From positions 2,923,220 to 2,987,219 of the forward strand of contig NW_019091368.1 of assembly GCF_001949145.1 (NCBI RefSeq): a DNA stretch of 64,000 bases, given 5' to 3'. Each line of letters begins with the position of its first letter. The first letter of the stretch is position 1. Shown here piece by piece: positions 11,501-23,500 of the stretch. A model generated the notes under the pieces. The model saw nothing but the letters and a program-made list of their open reading frames with translations, had not been told where the DNA came from and searched no databases. This DNA is from Acanthaster planci. Its lineage: Eukaryota > Echinodermata > Asteroidea > Valvatida > Acanthasteridae. A program made the position numbers and the translations under genes.

Positions 11501-14500
11501 TGAAAGGTACTGACATACTCACTGATAAATTAAGCCTGCTCATTAAAAACTAATGGAACTGGCATTTTTTGGCACTGCTGTGATGAGGCAAAAACTGACA
11601 GGAATTAATGTAACAAATGGTTCATGCTTGATTGCTTTGACAAATGGAACTGGGGCAGTTGTGATACAAAAAGCATCTGAAAATGTTGACAAGGATGGTA
11701 AACAACTGGCTCAAGGCAGAGAACACAGCTCAAATGACACTGAACTCAGCCAGCCCTGGAGAGATGCCAGGCTTGCTCCATTGATCACCTTTTGCTTGAG
11801 CTAAGAGAGTTCCTGCTTGGACGTATCTCAGTAGATTCAACGTCTGAAATCACTGCATTTCTTCAGGGGAGACACATGCACAATGGGCGGATGCTCCTGT
11901 GTAGACATGGAGCAGGATTGCGCATGCCACTGATGACTCCTAGCTTGGCGGTGGCTTCAAAAAATTAAAGAACTCTCAAAGGAAGCAGCCAAGTTAACAG
12001 ACACAACATGGGATCTGGTGCATCATCAGGTGAGTGCAGTGAGCAAGACACCTTCAACATCAGTGAGGAAGAAGTGAACGCATGGCTTTATACCACAACA
12101 GACTCCTTCATTATAACCGTGACCATACCGACTATCTGGTGTCTTGTTCTGATCGCTAATTTGACTTTTCTCTTTGTCACGTTCCGTGTTCGTACACTTA
12201 GAACAGACACCAACATATATCTGGCACACTTGGCACTTGCTGATCTTCTCTATGTGAGTCTGGCCTCGATAAAAACATTGTGGCTTTATGCAGCTTCCCC
12301 GGTGGCACACCACTCTTTTGCGAATTCTGTCCAGTGCTTCACTTATTATACTGTTGTAAACACTGGCTACTTTGCCTCCATTGCACTGGTTACCATGGTG
12401 TCCTTTGAGAGATACCTGGCTTTGTGCCATCCCATGAAACATCTCAAAATCCGTGGGCGCAGACGAACCTACAGAATGGTTGCAATCTGCTGGCTGGTGG
12501 GATTCCTGTTTTCCATGTCAACAACCATGGGCAACTCAGTTGGAACTGTACACTGTCTGCATTGGCCTGACGATGAAAAATATGAGGACCATCCCTCAAG
12601 TAGGGCATACTGTGGCCCTGTCACACCATGGGCAAAAAACTACACTAGACCACTACTGAATGTTCCCTGGCTTATTGCGATGATTGCTAACACTTACATG
12701 TATGTGCACATCATACTGGCTCTCAACAAACGCACTGGTGATGATGGCCTTGCCAGAAACAACCCCAATGCCATCCAACTCCGAAACCAAGTGGCCAAGA
12801 TGTTGGTCGTGAATGGAGCAGTGTTCTTCCTATGCCAGACTCCATTTCGCATCTTTAGCATGGCTGAGTGGATCTGCTCACTGGCTGAGATTCCAAATCC
12901 GATGTCAGCTGCATTAGGAAGGAATACCAGATGGATATCCAGTATTCCCCAGTATATCAATGGAATGATAAATCCGTTGATCTATGGAGCCATGAACAGA
13001 ATGTACCGTACTGCACTCAGACAGGCATTTCATTGCCAGAGATGGCCCGGTCAAAGAGGTACCACCTCTCACGTGATACATTCAGTAAAAAGCCATGCCC
13101 AAACTCAAGAGACCTCAGCAACAAGTGAACTCACTGAATCCAGACTGTGAACACGACGATCTATGAGCTCTACTAACAAAGTGGTGTGTATGATGGACAC
13201 TCACATTACTACACTTTGAAGGGTTGCTTTGAAGTACCACAAGTCAACAGAATTCTGCTTACTGTTTTTTAAAGACAAAAACGATGTGGTCATCTATCAA
13301 CCACTTTAAAAAAATATGGAACAAAATACCTGATTTTAAGATTTTTATTGAGTTCTGAAATGTGTTGTGTTAAAGAATTAATTCTTCATGATTGGCATTG
13401 ATTGTTCTCAATTTACAAATGGGTTACAAAGCATTCTGCAGTCACACTTTCTGGTAAAACCAATGGCAATATGGAGTATCACACAGTAACTTTTCGTGTC
13501 CCACTTTGTTACATTTAAAACAATAGCATAAGTTCTGCTAATAGTAATTAAGCCCCAAATAACATAGTTTCTGAAAGATGTGAAAATATAAAGACAGTTT
13601 GCTCTTCATAAGTACAGCCCTACTTTATTTCTGCATGAAATGGAAAGTATACATTTCCATTTGCCCATGTACAGGTATAGGCTTAGTTTTGTCCTGTTGT
13701 TGGCACATGAAACTGTCGAAATAAAATGGATGCACATATATCTATGAAAAAAGATTCATTTTTCATGTTAAACGGACACACAAAGATGAAGTAACCACGT
13801 TCTGAGAAGAAATGAACAGATGAAAACATAAACACAATGCCTAAGATAGCACGCAATTATGTGATGAATTTGAATGAAATGAACATAACATTGATTGCAA
13901 AACGATATAGTTTCATACTTCATATGTTCCGCAACAGCGGACGATGAACTTGAATTTTCTTTCACAAAAAAGTATAGTAAATGTATGCAAAATGTATGAC
14001 AAAATTAAATGTGGGATAGGAAAGGTCACAATTTTTTTCACACAAGTTTTATGTTAAAAAAGGTTTATGAACTGAAAAAATGTGCAGGAAAACCTATATT
14101 TGAAGACATCATCATTCCATGCACACTCAGCAGATTAGGTAAAATGAACCAGGAATAAGGTCAGATGAAAACATAAACACAATACCATTCACACTCAGGA
14201 ATAAGGTCAGTTGTGACCTTGGGTGAGCCACTTTACCCTTGTACGTGTTTCTCTCTGCCTAGGAGTAACAAGGTTATGTTGTGTTCAGACAGTAGTGCCT
14301 GGAATGACAGCATCAGGCTAGTAAACTCCCAGAGGATCTGAAACCGTCTTGGGCATGTTCCAATAGTGTGAACTCAATGAACAGGGATATTACTGTTTCA
14401 GCACCTTTGAACAAGAAATGCTAAGTGACTGTGATATTCTGTGATATTATTATTATTATCGTTATCCTCATTTATTCAATGTGAAGTTTTACCCTTAAAA

Positions 14501-17500
14501 AAAATTTAGACTGGTTTTCTTCATACATTAATTTCAATAGGGTAATCCATTCATTTTATTTCACATTATATGTTTTTAACCAAGTGGTTTGACCTTTAAT
14601 AGATAATGTCCATACTGCATGTTTAATCAACTGCATCAGATCATTTGTGAGGTGCATTAGTGCTTGTAAAGTCAATCAAAATGAAGGGTAATATATCGTC
14701 ATTGACGTTAATATATTTGGCTCTGTGCCAAGAAAAGGCTCATTCTACACTTAGGTTTTGCCCTTAAACCACAAAATATGATCACAATTTTTCTTAGCGT
14801 GGTCTGATACTTGTGAAAAAAATCACAAGCCTGCTCAAATGGGATTCCAACCTACGACATCTTGCTTACTTCTGCCGACGTCTTAACCACCGACTATGCT
14901 AGGACTGGGTGGCTGGCTAGAATCCAATCCAACTGTGGGTTATTGCAAGCAGTTACTGACATTAAATTCCTTTGGCTTTGTGTTATGGAAGTGTTAATTT
15001 TACACTGGGTTTTTCACACTAAATGTAACATAACAACTTTATATAAATACACTACTCAAAAACAAACTACAGGATCACACTCACTGATTAATATTTTACA
15101 ATTTTGTATTTACATTATAAAATATATGAATGTCATTTAGTATAGTAATGTTCCGGCATGAACATGTTCTTCAGTGAACAATAACTTAAATCTATGAGGT
15201 ACACTGGCTGATATTCTCAAATACAAGTGTCCGATCCTTTAATTCTTTTGAGCAGTGAAATGTAACACTCGTAAAACTTTTCACCCAGAACTAATAAAAT
15301 TGGCAATGGGTAACCCTACTCATCCAAGGCAGAGCTGTGTAAATACCCAGAATAGCTCATTATGATTTTCATTTTTCATATGTTACTGTTTATCTGGATG
15401 CGTCAGTCAAAAAAAGCAGGGTTCCAGATACACATAGCAAATGAAGTGTGAAAAAAAAAACGGTTTGCCAAAGAACTAATTTGGGGTAATAAAAAAAATT
15501 ACAACACTCGTAAACTGCTCATACAGAACTAATTGCACTGCAGGCAGACGGCAGTATTCTTCAAAGGCATAATGCATGACTGCCAGACTTGTCGCAAGTA
15601 TCTTTATTATGATGCAGCATAACAAGCAGTTGATTAAATGTCACAGATGAGGATAGTGAAGAGGACGGGCCAACTCAGCCTTGGAGAAGAAATGTCAGTC
15701 GGCTGTTTTCAAAGAGAGACTTGTGCCATCTTTTCTTGAGCAGAAGGATTCATTTGCTTGAATCAAGCCTGCTACAATGGACACCCAAGCTGACAGCACT
15801 CCCTCCAACAATCACAGGGGCTTTGAACAACTGAATGCTCTGTAAGGGCCGACACGCTCATGAAGACATCAAATAGAATTGTGCCGAGGGATTGATTACC
15901 CCGACAGTCAATACACATATCTGTGGACCTCTCACATAAACTGATTACAGTACTATCCATCTCCACCATGGGAGCCGGTATAACATCAGGTGAGTGCAGT
16001 AAACAAGAGACTGTCAATATCAGTCAGGAAAAAGCTTCTGAGTGGCTTTATTCCACAACCGACACCTTCCTCATAGCAGTGATCATACCAACTCTCTGGT
16101 GCCTTGCTCTGATCACTAATATGACTTTTCTCCTTGTCACCCTACGCGTTCGCACACTGAGATCAGAAACCAACTATTACCTGGCCCATTTGGCACTTGC
16201 TGATCTTCTCTATGTGAGTTTGGCGTCCGCAATCACATGGTGGAGTTATACAGCTTCCCCACTGGCTTCTCATTTCCCTTTTGTGAATTCCGCCCAATGC
16301 ATCATCTCTAGCACTTTCGTCAACACGGGCTACTTTGCCTCCATTGTGCTGGTTACCATGGTGTCCTTTGAGAGGTACCTCGCCCTGTGCCATCCCATGA
16401 AACATCGTCAAATCCGGGGGCAGAGACGAACCTACAGAATAGTCGCAATCTGCTGGATGGCAGGATGCCTGCTGTCTGTTTCAATAACAATGGAAAATAC
16501 AGTACAGACAATGGAATGTTTGCTTTGGCCCGATGATGATTCATATCAAAGCTATCCATCAATCAGAGTGTACTGTGGCCCCGTTGCCCCATGGATAACA
16601 AACTACACTCATCCCCTACAGAATGTTCCCTGGCTTGTTGCTACGGTGGCCAATACTCACATGTACCTGTGCATCATACTGACTCTCAACAAACGCACTA
16701 GTGACAATGACCTTGCCAATAATGATCCCAATGCCAGTCAAATCCGAAACCAAGTGGCCAAGATACTGGTAGTGAACGGAACGGTATTCTTTTTATGCCA
16801 GACTCCATATCGCATCTTCAGCATGGCTGAGTGGATCTGCTCACTGGCTGAGATTCCAAATCCGATGTCAGCTGCATTAGGAAGGAATACCAGATGGATA
16901 TCCAGTATTCCCCAGTATATCAATGGAATGATAAATCCCTTGATCTACGGGGCCATGAACAGAGCGTACCGTGCTGCATTCCGACAGGCATTTCGCTGCA
17001 ACTGTCAATCCAGATCGCAGCATACCGCCTCTCCAACAGTACGTTCAGAAAAAAGCCAGAATAAAGCTCGTCAAAAGACCCACGAACAAACTGAATCACT
17101 ACATCCAGATTGTGAACTTGGGGATCTCAGCACCCTCGGAATAAATGCAATTGTCGGACCAACCAATGATGTTAGTTTATGATTGCTGTCCTCTAAGAAA
17201 ACTTGTGGCTGAGCCGAGTGTTGTGATCACGTTAATCTTGTAAAAAATGAACAAAAACACTGCTTACAAAGGCAGCAGAATTCCACTAAAAAATTCCACC
17301 AAATCTTCTCAATTTACATCAGTGTCACTGAAGACATGTGTTTCCAATACCTCTGCGGCTTCACGTAAGACTTAGTTTTAAGGCACAAAATGTACTCCCA
17401 ACTTTACTTTACTGATTTGTACCCTTTTTCCCATGCTACTTCCATTTCTCGGCTAAGATGAACCATGAAACTATTCAAAACCAAGTCATTAAGGGTTTAC

Positions 17501-20500
17501 ATGTACTCTGTGGCTATATCACACCACAGACAATGAGAGTGCAGAGCATAACAACTATTACAAGTTTAATAATGTACATATATTACGTGTTTATGCACAA
17601 CTAAACTTAAGTATTCATAAATTAAACATTAATGTATATTCATAAATACAATTTTTCTCTTCCTGTTGATCAATACTCGTAATGTGACTGTGTATTAACA
17701 TTTGATTATGCCCACTGCACAAAAGATGTATTGGCACCTGGATACGAGAGTTTAATCCATTCCTATTGGTCAAGAGTTTGTGTGCGCTTGGCACGCAGAC
17801 CTCAGCACGCATGCTCCAAGTCCGTTTACGGAGATACTTCTAGAAGACTTGCACAGGAATATACCATAAAAAACAGGGGTGTTCAGCAGAATAAAGGAAA
17901 AATTCTTGAATAAAATCTTTGCAAATTTATCGTACATGTATACTGATTTCCTTCGACTCTCTGACTACAATGATATTTATGAATGGGATTAAATGTCTGC
18001 TTGGTTGGTCTGAAACATTAAATTAACAGAATCAACGCTGTTAATGTCCTCACCGGCTGCTCAGGCAGTTGTCGAGTCCATTCTCCTGAGCCGGTCTTAA
18101 ATGCACGTTTAAGACTGGCCAAGTAGATGTTTATTCCCTTATTAATTTAGATTTATAGGTATATTTTATGAATGTTAAATTGCTTTTTGCATATATGTGT
18201 AAGTATACAAAGCTTAGCTGTGCAGCTGCCAAAAAAATGAAAAACAATTTGAAGTGCTGCCTTGGAGGGAAGCTCAAAACCTCTTACATCTTGGCTATCC
18301 CAAAGACCAACCTTTTTAAAGGGCCAATTTCATAGAGCTACTTAAGCACAAATTTGCTTAAGCGTGAAGAAACCTTGCTTGACAACTCAGGTTACTAGCC
18401 AAAACTCCATGTGATGTATGTTGTTTTAGAATGGTATTCACCTGTTGCTTGGTTAGCATGACAATCACATAGATTTTGAGCTGATAACCTTTGTTTTTTA
18501 AGCAAGGTTTTTTGTGCTTAATTGAAAACAGCAACAAATCTGACAGAATACATGTAGGTGATAAAAAACCTAGGCTTACTAAGGTGAAGTTATTAAAAAC
18601 ATGTCAAGTAGTTTAAGTGCTAGTCAAAATGCTTATGTTTGTATGTAGAAAGTATTTATATACATTTGCATATTTGCACATGTTTAAAAATGAACTTTGG
18701 TGGAATATACTGTGCATTGTGTCCATACGACTGTAAAAACTCATCTACAAATTATAGTCTAGCTCTCCCACAAAGTAAAAATGGAGTCATTTTTTTTTAG
18801 TTATATGAGCTGTGCGATTCTGTGACTGCATAACTGTATATAAAATACATGGATGTGATCCAGCAGAAATGTTGAATTATCCTATGACTCTGTCATACTG
18901 TATCATTATGTAACAATTCCATGAAAGTTGATTGATTTCTCTCTGTAGTTACTCCTCAAAATTTCTTGCTTCACACGTGGTACTATGTGAATTTTGATGC
19001 GCTTGGCACCTCATACCAGGTTGAAATAAACTCACTTATTCATGCACAAAATCAATTCCTGACTTGAACTGTGCTTGTTTCCCCACCCCCCACCCAAAAA
19101 CCTCAGCAGGTACTCCCAAACACCATACTTTTCTTTGGATTTTGTTACTTCCTAAAACAATGCCCTCGGAATACTTAACCCTAACAGAGTCCCCTGAAAC
19201 TACAATTCCTTCTTCACCTGGCTTTTGATCATAACAGCGATACACAAGAGGGCATCCCGCCTGCGTACTGGAACCAAGTTCCAAAACCGGCTGCTGTTTG
19301 CTGCAAGCACATGCTACAAAATAAATAGGCAATTACCTCCACAGCTGTTTAATAATGTGCAAAATGGCCACCAGTCAGTCAGTGCATTGACTATCTCACT
19401 TCCCAAGTAGACTGCTTTTTGCTGCCATTACAAGTTATAAATAAATACAGCTGGCCTGTAAATACACGAAACAGCCTCCTACCTTTGTGACGGTCATCTA
19501 GATCAGAAATATACTGCTGTTTGCTTGTTTAAAAAGGCAATGCGTGAAACGGCCTCCTACCTGCATGCTGACTGTCTAGGTCCAAGGCAGACTGCCGTTT
19601 GCTGGCCATCAATGCTGCTTTGTTGCTGCTCTTGTTGCGATCCAGACTTTTACTCCGACGGGGGGAGCGTTTCAGGCTGTTGGTTTTCTGTGACGACAGC
19701 TGGGCTAGGAGTTCGTTCACTCCCCTGAAACTGGACATGTAGTCGTCTGCTTCTAGCAAACCAGGATGAGAAAAAAAGGTGTAGATTGTGCAAAAACTCA
19801 GGAACTAGCTGTGAGGTCCTGTGCACAAATTGCTGGAATATGCCTGACATAAAGAACATTTTTGTGAAAAAGTCTGAGAGGCAACTTCTTTCATTTTCCT
19901 TCCTTCCAAAAGTGTGTCAAAAGCCCCACACAATGTAGCCTCACCCCTCAGGAAGGCAAAAAGAGGTTACACAAAAAACTTCACAATTTTTGCCCTTCCC
20001 AAAATGGTTCTGGATCCACCCTTGGGTGCTCTTTACACAACAGAAAATTGCCCTGCATCCTACCTTCCCCTGTGAAGGGGCAGCCAGGGAAGACGGCACG
20101 CTGCAGCAAGACGTAGAGGGTGGTGCTGACCAGGCGCTGGTAGTTGTGGGAGTTGGACGAGCTCTTTCTGCGGAGGGTGTCCTCAATCTGGGGTGCAATA
20201 GCGTGGTTCCAAGACAGACAAAACCACCTACGAGGGAAGGAAAACAGTTGAGGAAACCACAATCGTTAGTAATTTGTGAGGTATTCAGCAGCAAATTTCT
20301 TGCTTAACCACCAGGTACACTTCATGGTCATGCTTACTATACCAGCGAGGACAGGGCATGACATTTTCCATTGTTTTGGCAATATGGGATTTTCCTACCA
20401 CATGATGGGGCATTAGCGCAGACTGTACACAGAAATTGGTCTGGCATGTTCGATGCATCCGCGCCAAACACCCATAAATCTGTGAGTTCATGAAGTGGGT

Positions 20501-23500
20501 TCCTACCAAAGGACTGTCATTACTTTGTAGAAACACTCCCCTCTCTTGTTCCCCGCTCGGCACGGATTAGATGATCTCGCTCCATTCTCACCTGAACACA
20601 GAATTTGGCCCTTCCGAGTCCACCGGGCAGGCGCGGAAGTGTCTGGGGCCAAGCAGGGCAGGCTTGAGCTTCAGCCGCAGGAAACAGTCGTTGAGGCGCT
20701 GCCAGACGTGACAGACCCACTCCATGGCACGGTAGGCGGGGTCCTCAGCCTGGGGGAGACGGCCGCCAGTGTGGCTGACCAGCCGCCGCAGGAGGTAGCG
20801 GGGTAAAGTGCTGGCCACAGGCTCCCGGTCGTGGTGGAGCTGGACCCATCGGAAGCAGTGCTGGCTGGACAGGTCCAATCCTGAGCTGTACGCAGAAAAA
20901 TAACAATCATTTCAATGCAAGTCTATGGCCTGACAAGACTTAGTTTTCTTTCCTTTTAGTAGCTGGATTTGAAAAGAAAAATGATCAGAGAAATGTTTCA
21001 AATATGGAAAAACAAAATGGACCCCTTCTTCTTTGTTACAAAAAAATTCAGTTGTAGCACACTTTCCAACTGAAGCATATTTAATAGGTTCAACTAAAAA
21101 ATTCAAAGTACAATTTACAACATTCAACATACAGGACGCAATTTTCAATTAAATTTAGACTCATGTTAATAATTTTTTGTTGTCAAAGTTTAAAAATGAT
21201 CTCAAATACCTGCTCTTGTCCATGGTGCAAATAAAAGTGCACTCTGGATGCAGGTGGAATTGCCCACTGCCTTGCGGGGATGACAACTGGATTGGCTGCT
21301 GTGTGCCTCTGTGCTCAAGCCCCTTCAGTAGGTCTGATAACACCCCCGGCAGTGTGGACTTGTCCAGGTTATCTATTACTAGGATTGGGAAGGCCTTGGG
21401 CGTTGTGAGGTCAGAGGACTGGATGAAAACTCCTGATTTACAATATAAAATCATCATGTGCAATGTCAGTCACTGCCGTGGAAATGAAGTTAGTCAATTT
21501 AGTCAAATGCAGTCAATGAAAGACGGAAAACTGTCCAACACATAAAAACAAGCAAAATGAATTTCTTTCTCAACATATCCCATCTCTTTGCAGCTCTGAA
21601 ACTGGGAGACAGGTGGCCCCTTTACATTACCCCATTGTTGATATTTAAATTTCTGATACATTCTAACTTCAATAGTAAACAGGTGTTGAGGTGAACTCAG
21701 GCTACGCACTGAACTCCAGACTACATGTAAAGGTGTAACCCCTATAAAGGGACAACACATTGGCTTTTGACTTGAACCATGTTTGAATGAATCAAGTGGA
21801 TTAAAATCAAATAAAGTAAGCTCAGCCACGGCAGCAATCAGCTTGCAATACGAATCTGTCCACACTGGCTTAGGCAATGAATCTAATAAACAGGGAGACA
21901 AAGCAAAGGACAACGGACCCCAAATTCATGGAATGATCCATATACCTTTACTGCACAGTAGCTTGGTGAGGTCCTGCTGATTCATCTTGGAATGTAGGGC
22001 AATGTGGTGTATGGTGCTCTTGAGGTTCAGTTGATGCTGTTTGGTCTTTGGAAGAAAATGATAAAAAGTTTGCAGGCAATGCGTTTCTCTAAATGTGCAA
22101 TGCTGACGGGTTGGTGGATGTCCCTAAGGGCAATGTCACATTTGCTTCTAGCGATATTAAGGTTGCAATCCCGTGATATGGGCTTCCTCAAGGACAGAGA
22201 AAGCATGTACTCTGGACTGCACATACACTGTATTTGAAATACAGGAAGACCTAAAAATGTTGATGTCACAAATTACTTTTAGTCATGGCCATCACGCCCC
22301 AGGAATAAAAAAAATGGAAAAAGAAAAACAACTGAAAAGAATGGGAAAAGGGAGGAAAACGACCAAATTGTTTGAAAATACCTCAGAATTGGCCATGTTT
22401 ACCATTTGTAGTTGTAAAAAAAACATAAGATGGATATGCTCTGGGGGCTAACCTTCCTTCCAGTGATGGATAGACATGATTACAAATTACACAATATGAA
22501 CCTCTGGCAATTTATTTTACGGGGGTGGGGAGGGGCTGAGTGAATGTTTGCAAACATGCTGTTGTGATTTTGGCTTACTCGGGATTAAATGTGGGCAAAA
22601 GTGACAAAGAAAATATTTGGAAGCGGTGACGAGTTTGAAGGAAACGTTTTTAAATGTGACAATTTACCTTGACATACTCTGCAAGTCTTGATGCTAACAG
22701 AGTTTTCCCGGTACCTGCCGGGCCGTAGAACACAACACTCTTATACTGTTCAATCTGCAGAAACAGTGAAAACACCACTTGCGTTGGCAACAAATCATCA
22801 CCGTGCCGATGGTACATGACGGTAATTTGGTTAGACAAAGATGGTGGATCTCATGTCCAGATCTGCACGCGCACATCTCAAAAAAAACAACAACACAAAG
22901 CTGTAGTTCTGGAAGGCGGTTTCGGACATGATGTTACTGAGAGGGGCTCATGGATGGCTCAGATCACCATCTGCAGGGGTTAGGGTCTGTGTTCAGTCTA
23001 GGGGCTCCGTCAATTCGGCTGGGTGAAACGGGGAGGGAATGTGAGACCAGATTGGGGCTAACACAGTTCACATTTGATGGCCTTCCATTATGATCTTAAA
23101 TCAACTTACCAATCTGACGTAATTCTGTAGGGTGGCCGTTGGGATCAGTGTTTCATACGCAAGCTGGTCGAGTCGTCCTGCGTCTATCCCACACAGATGC
23201 ACTACGACATCAGTGGTCAAGCCAAACAGTTCATAAGGTTGCATGCTCTGCGGGCCCTTGCCCGGCGACCACTGCAAATTGCCTACAGATTAAGGGGAAA
23301 TCAACAAATCAACAAGCTATCCCAACTTGGTATTGGAATAATTCTGATGTTTCAACTTTCAAATTCTGATGTCCAATAGCCACACTGGCCACGGAATTCA
23401 ATGAACTGCTCACTGGAATCTGTACTCCATATGGAACAACTAAGACAACCGCAACTGGTTTACTGGCCAAATAGATACGTATGAATTAGCAGGTGTAGTG

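Larger units (their letters stand above)
9290..12007. other. Spacer between GPCR copies 1 and 2
   Basis: It contains the GPCR 3' fragment at 11003 and a pair of diverged direct repeats (about 10926-10985 and 11383-11440, both with gtggcatat...gagcattca). An unrecognised open frame lies at 11553-11804. The spacer appears built from duplicated and decayed receptor-flanking sequence. Confidence 0.5.

Noticed and set aside
11553-11804. 83-codon plus-strand open frame upstream of GPCR copy 2
   Set aside because: It contains the near-repeat aacaaatggttc / gacaaatggaac but no known motif, and the receptor has its own complete start. Not called as a gene.
12026-12442. 138-codon minus-strand frame across GPCR copy 2
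   Set aside because: Antisense shadow of the receptor coding sequence; the plus-strand frame carries all the class A motifs.
15923-15967. Upstream ATG adding 15 residues to GPCR copy 3
   Set aside because: The ATG at 15968 aligns with both paralogues and has the better context (ccaccATGg).
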